Of a stretch of DNA of 5,216 bases, positions 1 to 5,004 are shown in pieces. The DNA comes from Patescibacteria group bacterium. Lineage in GTDB: Bacteria; Patescibacteriota; Patescibacteriia; Patescibacteriales; VMTK01. How positions within the stretch are numbered: the first letter of the stretch is position 1; each line of letters begins with the position of its first letter. The position numbers and the translations under genes were made by a program. Where the stretch lies: assembly GCA_018896595.1 (NCBI GenBank), contig JAHIME010000028.1:1-5216 (forward strand), in the 5' to 3' direction. Below the pieces are notes generated by a model, which saw only the letters and a program-made list of their open reading frames with translations, was not told the origin of the DNA and did not search any database.

Positions 1-1
1 A

Positions 2-634
2 ACTTACACTTTTTTGGATTTGGACAAGCTTAACGGCGCCTGGCAATACCAGCTTAAAGAAAAAACAAGAAAGATTTCCAAAAAACTGGAAAAAGATTTG
101 GGCGTTTATTTAATAGAAGAGCTGGGCGAGGAGTATGAGGCGCGGATTAAGGAGTTAAAAGAGGAAAAGCGCCGGGCCGAAGAGCAAGGGGAAGAAAAGC
201 GGGTGGAAATTACCGAGTATAGCGGGCTTATCGGAAGGTCGCTTGATTTGGCGGCTAAGGTTTTCCCGGGATACGAGGCGGTTAAAGAGCGGGAGATTGC
301 TTCGCCGGAGTTAATTGATCGGACGAATATGACGAATCCCCCCAACCCCCCTTACGAAGGGGGGCAATCTCCCCCCAACCCCCCTTACGAAGGGGGGCAG
401 GCGGATAATTTAACAGGGGTTTACGAGGAATATATAATGACGCATACGGAGGAGGTAGCGGGGCTTAATCAGACGGAATCGGACGTATCGGATATATCGG
501 ACGAATCGGGCGAATTATCCGACGCTACGACTACCGCGGAGGAGGATATTTTTACCGCGACGACGACGGAAGAAGCCGTTTTACCGGAGCCGGAAGCCGA
601 GCCGGGAGTGGAGATTATTGAGCTGCCGGAATAA
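2..634 (+). CDS. Hypothetical charged protein with acidic repeat-derived tail (5' partial)
   Basis: I do not recognise this family. The frame is open to the left edge of the window; the first possible start is a TTG at 14 with no Shine-Dalgarno sequence before it, so the true start is probably upstream. Numbering from that TTG, residues 5-65 are Lys/Glu/Arg-rich and likely helical or coiled-coil (LEKDLG, KELKEEKRRAEEQGEEKR). Residues 66-98 are a more ordinary stretch (SLDLAAKVFPGYEAV). From about residue 102 the protein becomes low complexity: a TNMTN piece, then two copies of an 11-residue PPNPPYEGGQS unit (109-130), then an acidic Ser/Asp/Glu/Thr-rich tail ending in IELPE. There is no signal peptide or membrane segment in the visible part. 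The folded region seems to end near residue 100, with the remainder built from DNA repeats. The next gene follows after 20 bp in the same direction. That it is a real gene is fairly sure; its function is unknown. Confidence 0.7.
   Translation, partial: TYTFLDLDKLNGAWQYQLKEKTRKISKKLEKDLGVYLIEELGEEYEARIKELKEEKRRAEEQGEEKRVEITEYSGLIGRSLDLAAKVFPGYEAVKEREIASPELIDRTNMTNPPNPPYEGGQSPPNPPYEGGQADNLTGVYEEYIMTHTEEVAGLNQTESDVSDISDESGELSDATTTAEEDIFTATTTEEAVLPEPEAEPGVEIIELPE
318..337 (+). repeat. Nonamer repeat remnant inside gene 1
   Basis: About two units of the 9-bp family (GGACGAATATGACGAAT) are read in frame as RTNMTN. They directly abut the C-rich hairpin repeat that starts at 338, so two unrelated repeat types are stacked in the same coding region. 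Confidence 0.55.
338..397 (+). repeat. Two 33-bp C/G-rich hairpin repeats encoding PPNPPYEGGQS
   Basis: Two near-identical units begin at 338 and 371. Each holds two C6 runs separated by AA, followed by a hairpin CCCCCCTT-ACG-AAGGGGGG (346-364 and 379-397) with an 8-bp perfect stem and 3-nt loop. The period is 33 bp, a multiple of three, so the host frame is kept and reads PPNPPYEGGQS then PPNPPYEGGQ. Similar NPPYEGG/NPPYQGG peptides from C-rich palindromes occur in other bacteria (from memory). As RNA, each unit should fold strongly. Confidence 0.85.
476..511 (+). repeat. Four 9-bp units in the acidic tail (ATCGGAC type)
   Basis: The units GAATCGGAC, GTATCGGAT, ATATCGGAC and GAATCGGGC follow each other at exactly 9 bp and encode a three-residue rhythm (ESD VSD ISD ESG). 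The core ATNNGAC resembles the junction nonamer ATAAGAC, so this may be a diverged array of the same family. The kinship is an inference. Confidence 0.55.
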
Positions 635-638
635 GATT

Positions 639-683
639 AATAAATAGGACAAATATGACAAACAAGACGAATCAGGCAAATCT
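639..683 (+). repeat. Nonamer array at the gene 1 / four-helix gene junction
   Basis: About five 9-bp units in phase: AATAAATAG, GACAAATAT, GACAAACAA, GACGAATCA, GGCAAATCT. The array fills most of the 20-bp spacer and runs into the next gene. It contributes the ATG at 655 and the first residues MTNKTNQAN. The unit TAGGACAAATATG also places AGGA five bases before the ATG, so the repeat may carry the ribosome binding site. Confidence 0.8.
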
Positions 684-1248
684 TATACCGCCGCATGGGG
701 GATATAAAAATTTAGTTTCATATCAAGCGGCGACTTTAATATATGATTTAACTGTTGAATTTTGCAAGCAGTATGTCAGTAAATTCAGCAGAACTTGCGA
801 TCAGATGACACAGGCGGCGCGGAGCGGCAAGCAGAATATTTGCGAGGGAAGCCAAGTTTCCGGAACATCCAAAAAGAGCGAATTAAAATTAATCGGAGTG
901 GCGAGAGGCAGTCTGGCGGAATTGCTTGAAGATTATGAGGATTTTTTGCGGCAGAAGCGCCTTCGCGTTTGGGATAAGGATGATCCGAGCGCGAAAGAAG
1001 TTCGCGCGTTAGTGTATAAGACAGACAATAGGACGGACAGGACGAATCAAATTTATTATAAGACTTATGAAACTTACGGGGCGTATTTAGACACGGCTGA
1101 AAGGGCGGCAAATATGATGGTTTGTTTGATAAACCAGTGCAATTATCTCTTAGACCGCCAGCTTAAAGCGTTAGAAAGAGCGTTCTTGGAAAACGGCGGA
1201 TTTACGGAAGGACTTTATAATGCGAGAAAAAATTACCGCGGTTATTAA
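655..1248 (+). CDS. Four-helix-bundle suffix protein (S23/IVP-like)
   Basis: It matches my recollection of the four helix bundle suffix family, relatives of the S23/IVP intervening-sequence proteins and of the Avd accessory protein of diversity-generating retroelements. Their cellular role is not established. The hallmark opening LIPPHGGYKNLVSYQAA (residues 10-26) is followed by a helix with DLTVEFCKQYVSKF, then a helix with the S23-like QAARSGKQNICEGS (53-66), then ELKLIGVARGSLAELLEDYEDFL (76-98). A last helix has AANMMVCLINQCNYLLDRQL (151-170), and the protein closes with GGFTEGLYNARK. Residues 1-9 (MTNKTNQAN) are repeat-encoded, so the ancestral start may have been nearer residue 10. Residues 121-141 (YKTDNRTDRTN, YYKTYETYG) are a second repeat-like expansion in the loop before the last helix. 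AGGA lies five bases upstream of the ATG. No membrane segment; cytosolic. The family call is fairly firm; the function is open. Confidence 0.85.
   Translation: MTNKTNQANLIPPHGGYKNLVSYQAATLIYDLTVEFCKQYVSKFSRTCDQMTQAARSGKQNICEGSQVSGTSKKSELKLIGVARGSLAELLEDYEDFLRQKRLRVWDKDDPSAKEVRALVYKTDNRTDRTNQIYYKTYETYGAYLDTAERAANMMVCLINQCNYLLDRQLKALERAFLENGGFTEGLYNARKNYRGY
1013..1079 (+). repeat. Degenerate nonamer array inside the four-helix gene
   Basis: Degenerate nine-base periodicity (AATAGGACG, GACAGGACG, AATCAAATT, TATTATAAG, ACTTATGAA) is read in frame as TDNRTDRTNQ and YYKTYETY. It sits in the predicted loop between the third and fourth helices, where extra residues should be tolerated. The unit matches the junction nonamers in its GAC-NAAT core. 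Confidence 0.65.
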
Positions 1249-1298
1249 TAAGACTAATAAGACATATATGGCTAATAAAACAAATAAGACAAACAAAG
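1245..1298 (+). repeat. Nonamer array at the four-helix / membrane protein junction
   Basis: Six consecutive 9-bp units: TTAATAAGA, CTAATAAGA, CATATATGG, CTAATAAAA, CAAATAAGA, CAAACAAAG. The array contains the TAA stop of the four-helix gene at 1246-1248 and the ATG at 1268. It encodes the N-terminal MANKTNKTNK of the next protein. Confidence 0.8.
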
Positions 1299-1801
1299 CT
1301 CGCCAGATTGATTTTTATGACGATGGACAAGGCGAAGATTTAAGAAAAATCAGCCGGCCGAAAGCCGGGTGGATAAACGAAAGCATGATAAAACAAATAG
1401 TTTTTGCTTTGGCTTTTATTGTAGTTGCCGCCGCGGTTTATTGGCTGTTTTTCGCAGGCAAAGGCGGAGAGGCGAATCCGCCCAAGGCGGAGGAGAAAAA
1501 ATGGTACGCGGTTGAATTAGCCGGCGGCGAGATGTTTTTCGGCCAAATCGCGGACACATCGGCCGACCCGGTGGTTTTGGAAAATGTTTATTACGATTAC
1601 GACCAGATTAAAAAAGATAATCTTGGCGGAGAGCAAGCGCAAGAAAAGAGCGAGAGCGCGAACCTTCGGCTGGTAAAGCGCGGCAAGGAAACGCACGGGC
1701 CTTCGGGCGAGATGGAAATCGTGCGGACGCAGGTTGTTTTTATGGAGCCGCTGGCGGAGAATTCAAAAGTTTTAAAAGCTATTTTAGAGTACGAGAAATA
1801 A
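1268..1801 (+). CDS. Single-pass membrane protein of unknown function
   Basis: From the ATG at 1268, a repeat-encoded MANKTNKTNK is followed by a short cytosolic region with basic residues near the membrane. One hydrophobic helix spans about residues 43-62 (VFALAFIVVAAAVYWLFFAG), and a C-terminal domain of roughly 100 residues follows, probably outside the membrane. That domain has a pattern I associate with uncharacterised Parcubacteria proteins: YAVELAGGEMFFGQI, then DPVVLENVYYDY, then LRLVKRGKETHGPSGEMEI, then VVFMEPLAENSKVLKAI. No catalytic motif is visible. An in-frame ATG at 1220 has AAGGA eight bases upstream and would add 16 residues, overlapping the previous gene by 29 bp. I prefer 1268 because neighbouring genes start inside the same repeat, and because the sequence before 1248 encodes the natural end of the four-helix protein. 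The stop lies 7 bp before the glycyl-tRNA synthetase start, so the two are likely co-transcribed. Confidence 0.8.
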   Translation: MANKTNKTNKARQIDFYDDGQGEDLRKISRPKAGWINESMIKQIVFALAFIVVAAAVYWLFFAGKGGEANPPKAEEKKWYAVELAGGEMFFGQIADTSADPVVLENVYYDYDQIKKDNLGGEQAQEKSESANLRLVKRGKETHGPSGEMEIVRTQVVFMEPLAENSKVLKAILEYEK

Positions 1802-1840
1802 GACAAATATGACAAACAAGACGAATATGACAAATCTAAC
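1796..1840 (+). repeat. Nonamer array at the membrane protein / GlyRS junction
   Basis: Five exact-phase 9-bp units: AAATAAGAC, AAATATGAC, AAACAAGAC, GAATATGAC, AAATCTAAC. Unit 1 contains the TAA stop of the upstream gene (1799-1801). Unit 2 contains the ATG used here for GlyRS (1809) and unit 4 a second in-frame ATG (1827). This is the cleanest array in the window, ending one base before the ATG at 1842 that matches the family's usual start. Confidence 0.9.
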
Positions 1841-3395
1841 CATGGACAAAATAGTTTCTTTATGCAAGAGAAGAGGGTTTGTTTTTCCAAGCTCGGAGAT
1901 TTACGGCGGGTTCGCGGCCGTTTACGACTACGGGCCTTACGGGGTTGAACTGGCGAACAATATTAAAAAAGAGTGGTGGAAAGCCATGGTTCAAGAGCGT
2001 GAGGATATTGTCGGGCTTGATTCGGCGATTTTTACGCATCCAAAAGTCTGGCAGGCGAGCGGCCATGTGACGGGCTTTGCCGACCCTTTGGCCGAGTGCA
2101 AAAACTGCCACAGCCGGCTAAGGGTTGACCATTTATTGGAAGATGCCGGCATAGCGGCTGATGAAAAAATGGCCTTGGAAGAAATTAATAAAATATTTAC
2201 TCAAAATAAAAAGAAAATAAAATGCCCCAATTGCGGCAAAAGCGATTTTAGCGAAGTTAAGAAATTTAATTTATTGGTAAAATCCAATCTGGGAAATTTT
2301 ACCGAGGATTGGGATAAAGAGCCGGTTTATTTGCGGGGCGAGACCTGCCAAGGGATTTACGTGAATTATAAGAATGTGCTTGACACCGCGCGGGTTAAAA
2401 TTCCATTCGGCATCGCCCAAATCGGCAAAGCTTTCAGGAACGAGATTACGGCGCGGCAATTTATTTTCAGGACGCGCGAGTTTGAGCAGATGGAAATGCA
2501 GTATTTTACTTCGCCTAAAGACGAGATGAAAGAATATAAAAAGCTGAAAGAATATCGCTGGCAGTTTTATCTTGATTTGGGAATTAAAAAAGAAAATTTA
2601 AGATGGGAAAAGCACAAAAATTTGGTTTTTTACGCCAAAGAAGCATACGACATAGAATACAATTTTCCCTTTGGGTTTAAAGAATTGGAAGGCGTGCATG
2701 CGCGCGGGGATTATGATTTAAGCCAGCACCAGAAATTTTCCGGCAAGGACTTGTCTTATGCCGACCCGATAACAAAAGAAAAATATATTCCCCATATAAT
2801 TGAATCGTCCGGCGGGGTGGGCAGGGCGTTTTTGGCGGTTTTGTGCGACGGTTATTGCGAGGAGGTTCTGAACGCGCCACAGTCCCTTTCAGGAGACTGC
2901 GGCGAGACCAAGAAAGGAGACTGCGGCGAGACCAAGAAAGGAGACTGCGGCGAGACCAGGAAAGGAGACTGCGGCGAGACCAAGAAAGGAGACTGTTGCG
3001 AGACCAAGAAAAACGCGCCACAGTCCCTTTCGGGAGACTGTGGCGGGACCAGGAATAACGATGGTGAGACGCGCGTTGTATTAAAATTAAGCAAGAAACT
3101 CGCGCCGATTAAAGTTGCTATTTTTCCGCTGTTAAAAAACAAGCCGGAACTCGTTAAAAAAGCCAAAGAAATTTTTAATTCTTTAAAAACGCGATTTATG
3201 TGCGAGTTTGACGACCACGGCAATATCGGCAAGCGCTACCGCCGGCAGGATGAGATCGGCACGCCGTATTGCGTGACGGTTGATTTTGAGTCGTTAGAAG
3301 ATAACGCGGTGACGGTGAGGGATAGAGATTCTATGAAACAGGAAAGGGTTGGGATTGGGGAGTTGGAAAGGTATTTGCGCGATAAATTAAAATAG
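1809..3395 (+). CDS. glyQS: Glycyl-tRNA synthetase (dimeric class II) with in-frame repeat insertion
   Basis: Cytosolic enzyme that charges tRNA-Gly with glycine using ATP. The core begins at residue 12 (MDKIVSLCKRRGFVFPSSEIYGG...), the usual family N-terminus; residues 1-11 are repeat-encoded, so the ATG at 1842 may be the true start. Motif 1 lies around AAVYDYGPYGVELANNIK (36-53). A CxxC pair (C97/C100 and C139/C142) matches the zinc-binding insertion. Motif 2 is AFRNEITARQFIFRTREFEQ (208-227; R210, E212). GVHARGDYDLSQH (295-307) matches the substrate-pocket region, and motif 3 is ESSGGVGRA (332-340; R339). The anticodon-binding domain spans about 420-528 (LAPIKVAIFPL, NIGKRYRRQDEIGTPY, VRDRDSM). 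Between motif 3 and this domain, residues 355-418 are a foreign Cys-rich insert with five GDCGETKK-type octapeptides. Without it the length is about 464, normal for bacterial GlyRS. No frameshift is seen and all catalytic motifs are present, so it is probably functional. Confidence 0.97.
   Translation: MTNKTNMTNLTMDKIVSLCKRRGFVFPSSEIYGGFAAVYDYGPYGVELANNIKKEWWKAMVQEREDIVGLDSAIFTHPKVWQASGHVTGFADPLAECKNCHSRLRVDHLLEDAGIAADEKMALEEINKIFTQNKKKIKCPNCGKSDFSEVKKFNLLVKSNLGNFTEDWDKEPVYLRGETCQGIYVNYKNVLDTARVKIPFGIAQIGKAFRNEITARQFIFRTREFEQMEMQYFTSPKDEMKEYKKLKEYRWQFYLDLGIKKENLRWEKHKNLVFYAKEAYDIEYNFPFGFKELEGVHARGDYDLSQHQKFSGKDLSYADPITKEKYIPHIIESSGGVGRAFLAVLCDGYCEEVLNAPQSLSGDCGETKKGDCGETKKGDCGETRKGDCGETKKGDCCETKKNAPQSLSGDCGGTRNNDGETRVVLKLSKKLAPIKVAIFPLLKNKPELVKKAKEIFNSLKTRFMCEFDDHGNIGKRYRRQDEIGTPYCVTVDFESLEDNAVTVRDRDSMKQERVGIGELERYLRDKLK
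2871..3054 (+). repeat. Composite repeat insertion in GlyRS: 5 x 24-bp units between hairpin-forming flanks
   Basis: A 20-bp direct repeat AACGCGCCACAGTCCCTTTC lies at 2871-2890 and 3012-3031. Between its copies are five tandem 24-bp units starting at 2892, 2916, 2940, 2964 and 2988, encoding GDCGETKK with small changes (Arg for Lys in unit 3, CC for CG in unit 5). A sixth degraded unit (GDCGGTRN) follows the second flank. Unit length is a multiple of three, and the unit has no stop codon in any of the six frames. The low divergence between units suggests recent tandem expansion or gene conversion. There are no spacers, so it is not a CRISPR array. Confidence 0.92.
3016..3045 (+). repeat. Perfect 10-bp inverted repeat (hairpin) at the right end of the GlyRS insertion
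   Basis: CGCCACAGTC at 3016-3025 is the exact reverse complement of GACTGTGGCG at 3036-3045, with a 10-nt loop. The left end of the insertion (2875-2904) has the same design with one arm altered (GACTGCGGCG), giving one mismatch. The tandem unit is therefore one arm of the palindrome plus a short tail. This suggests a REP-like palindrome that grew by duplicating one arm. Confidence 0.85.
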
Positions 3396-3431
3396 GTCAA
3401 ATAGGACTAATAAGATAAATATGACGCATCA
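3396..3431 (+). repeat. Nonamer array at the GlyRS / M16 peptidase junction
   Basis: Four 9-bp units: GTCAAATAG, GACTAATAA, GATAAATAT, GACGCATCA. The array fills the 25-bp spacer directly after the TAG stop (3393-3395) and provides the ATG at 3421. AGGA at 3403-3406 is 14 bases before the ATG, too far for a normal ribosome binding site. Confidence 0.8.
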
Positions 3432-4782
3432 AATAAAAACACTAAAAAATAAATTGCGGCTGATAACCATACCGATGGCAGGGACAAAAACTGCCACGGT
3501 TTTAGTTATGGTGAGAACCGGCTCAAAATACGAGAATAAAAACAACAGCGGCATTTCGCATTTTCTGGAGCATATGTTTTTCAAAGGCACTGAAAAAAGG
3601 CCTGACGCTTTGGCGATTTCTTCGGAATTGGACGGAATCGGCGCGGAATTCAACGCTTTTACAGGCAAGGAATATACCGGCTATTGGGTTAAGGCGGCAT
3701 CTGATAAAATTGAATTGGCGATGGATGTGGTGAGCGACATGCTTTTAAATTCAAAGCTTAATGAAAAAGAAATTGAGCGGGAAAAGGGCGTGATTATTGA
3801 AGAGCTGAATATGTACCGCGACAACCCGGCGATGTATATTGAGGATTTGTTTGAAGAGCTTCTTTACGGCAACCAGCCGGCCGGCCGGGATACGATCGGA
3901 ACGAAAGAAAATATTTTAAAGTTCAGGCGCCAAGATTTTATGGATTATTTAACTTCGCAATACGGCGCGCAGAACACTTTTGTTTGCGTGGCGGGAAATG
4001 TGGGTAAAAAGCAAAAGGTTAAATTGTCATTCCCGCGCAAGCGGGAATCCAGGGGAAGTACTGATAACTCCTGGATTCCCGATCAGGTCGGGAATGACAA
4101 TAAGGAGGTTTATGGATTAATCAATAAATATTTTTCAAAATTAAAGCCATCTGATTTTAAGGAAAAACCGCCAGTCAAAGAAAAGCAATCAAAGCCGGAA
4201 ATCAAACTTCATTACAAAAAGACCGACCAGGCGCATTTGTCCTTGGGCGTCCGCGCTTTTTCCATCGGGCGCAAGGATGAGCATGCTTTAAAAGCCGCCG
4301 CGATTTTATTGGGCGGCTCAATGAGCTCCCGGCTTTTCATAGAATTGCGCGAAAGAAAAGGCCTGGCTTATTCGGTGAAAACCCAAGCCGAGTTTTATAC
4401 CGATTCGGGCTATTTAACAACCGAGGCCGGCGTGCCGATCGGAAAAGCCGCGGAGGCGATTAAAATTATTTTAAATGAATATAAAAAATTGGCCGAGACC
4501 TTGGTTGATAAAAAAGAATTGGAAAGGACAAAAAATTTAATTCGCGGCAGGGCGGCTATCCAATTGGAATCATCGGATAATGTCGCCAGCTGGTACGGCA
4601 AGCATATGGTTTTGCGGGATAAAATATTAACGCCGGAAGAATTTTTAAAAGCGATGGACAGCGTGACTGTTAAAGATATTCAGAGAGTGGCGCGGGAAAT
4701 TTTTATTAATAAAGGATTGAATTTGGCGATTATTGGGCCGTTTAGGGATGAAAAAAAGTTTAGTAATTTGTTGAAGATTTAA
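3421..4782 (+). CDS. M16 family zinc metallopeptidase with in-frame palindromic insertion
   Basis: Insulinase/pitrilysin-type peptidase (mitochondrial processing peptidase-like, subfamily M16B). These enzymes degrade or process peptides inside a two-domain clamshell that usually dimerises. The N-terminal domain carries the inverted zinc motif HFLEH (H47, catalytic E50, H51), and the third ligand is E128 in EREKGVIIEELNM, at the expected spacing. FNAFTGKEYTGYWV is a typical family segment. The C-terminal domain has LRERKGLAYSV with the conserved Arg/Tyr pair (R310, Y317). Residues 202-227 (SFPRKRES...WIPDQVGND) are encoded by a palindromic element and lie in the linker between AGNVG and the helix LINKYFSKL. 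Without them the length is near the usual 420-430. There is no signal peptide, so it is probably cytosolic. It follows GlyRS after 25 bp of repeat sequence, likely in the same operon. The active site is intact, so activity is expected; the substrate is unknown. Confidence 0.95.
   Translation: MTHQIKTLKNKLRLITIPMAGTKTATVLVMVRTGSKYENKNNSGISHFLEHMFFKGTEKRPDALAISSELDGIGAEFNAFTGKEYTGYWVKAASDKIELAMDVVSDMLLNSKLNEKEIEREKGVIIEELNMYRDNPAMYIEDLFEELLYGNQPAGRDTIGTKENILKFRRQDFMDYLTSQYGAQNTFVCVAGNVGKKQKVKLSFPRKRESRGSTDNSWIPDQVGNDNKEVYGLINKYFSKLKPSDFKEKPPVKEKQSKPEIKLHYKKTDQAHLSLGVRAFSIGRKDEHALKAAAILLGGSMSSRLFIELRERKGLAYSVKTQAEFYTDSGYLTTEAGVPIGKAAEAIKIILNEYKKLAETLVDKKELERTKNLIRGRAAIQLESSDNVASWYGKHMVLRDKILTPEEFLKAMDSVTVKDIQRVAREIFINKGLNLAIIGPFRDEKKFSNLLKI
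4023..4101 (+). mobile_element. 79-bp palindromic MITE/REP-like element inside the M16 gene
   Basis: Terminal 13-bp perfect inverted repeats, ATTGTCATTCCCG (4023-4035) and CGGGAATGACAAT (4089-4101), enclose an inner perfect 12-bp pair, CGGGAATCCAGG (4042-4053) and CCTGGATTCCCG (4070-4081). The left part also forms the small hairpin TTCCCGCgcaaGCGGGAA. The unit ATTCCCGCGCAAGCGGGAAT closely resembles the dRS3 repeat of Neisseria, and SFPRKRES...WIP peptides from such elements are common in bacterial gene predictions. It encodes no transposase. It is read in frame as 26 residues (78 bp) without interrupting the host gene. Confidence 0.88.
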
Positions 4783-4823
4783 ATTTAGCATAAAATTTTA
4801 ATTTCTGATTGAGCAGTTAAACT

Positions 4824-5004
4824 CCAAACCCCAATAACCAAAATCAAGCAAAATAGTTAAAAATTCAAAGTTAAAAGTTAAAAGTTGCAATTCAAAATTC
4901 AAAGTTGACGAAGAGAATAAAAACTTTAAACTTTTAACTGTAATTTTGCGCTTTTAATTTTGAACTTTGAACTGATTGAGTATCGGTTGGTCATTGGAAT
5001 TTGG
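4824..5004. repeat. Outer inverted-repeat arms of the intergenic element
   Basis: CCAAACCCCAATAACCAA (4824-4841) pairs with TTGGTCATTGGAATTTGG (4987-5004) at 15 of 18 positions. Words such as TTGGTTATTGG and AATTTGGGATTT are ones I recall from Parcubacteria intergenic regions. The arms enclose the inner AT-rich arms. Confidence 0.65.
4864..4971. repeat. Inner AT-rich inverted repeat
   Basis: The arms 4864-4884 (TTCAAAGTTAAAAG...) and 4951-4971 (...TTTTGAACTTTGAA) are complementary at 19 of 21 positions. The sequence between them contains further partly complementary tracts (AGTTAAAAGTT against AACTTTAAACTTTTAACT), so several folds are possible. It could act as a weak bidirectional terminator or a cruciform. 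Confidence 0.7.

Noticed and set aside
1..33. End of an upstream gene in another frame (NLHFFGFGQA then TAA)
   Set aside because: Only ten residues are visible and no family can be recognised; the neighbouring frame of gene 1 is also open to the edge.
1220..1267. ATG at 1220 as start of the membrane protein
   Set aside because: It has AAGGA at good spacing, but those bases encode the TEGLYN end of the four-helix protein, and the ATG at 1268 fits the repeat-start pattern of the neighbours. It remains possible.
2892..3011. Possible CRISPR-like array (evenly spaced repeats)
   Set aside because: The 24-bp units are directly tandem with no variable spacers and are translated in frame within GlyRS.
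2677..3232. Long open frames on the minus strand and in another plus frame over the GlyRS repeat (SWSRRSLL, FLVSPQSP and RRLRRDQE repeats)
   Set aside because: They arise because the 24-bp unit has no stop codon in any frame; the GlyRS frame is the one with conserved domains on both sides.
4102..4114. AAGGAGG followed by ATG, a textbook ribosome binding site inside the M16 gene
   Set aside because: The ATG is only 3 bases away, is out of frame with M16, and gives a two-codon frame (ATG GAT TAA). The bases encode ordinary in-frame residues (KEVYG).
4905..4932. Promoter-like TTGACG...TAAACT with 16-bp spacer
   Set aside because: It lies within the AT-rich inverted repeat, where such matches are expected by chance; too weak to list as a feature.
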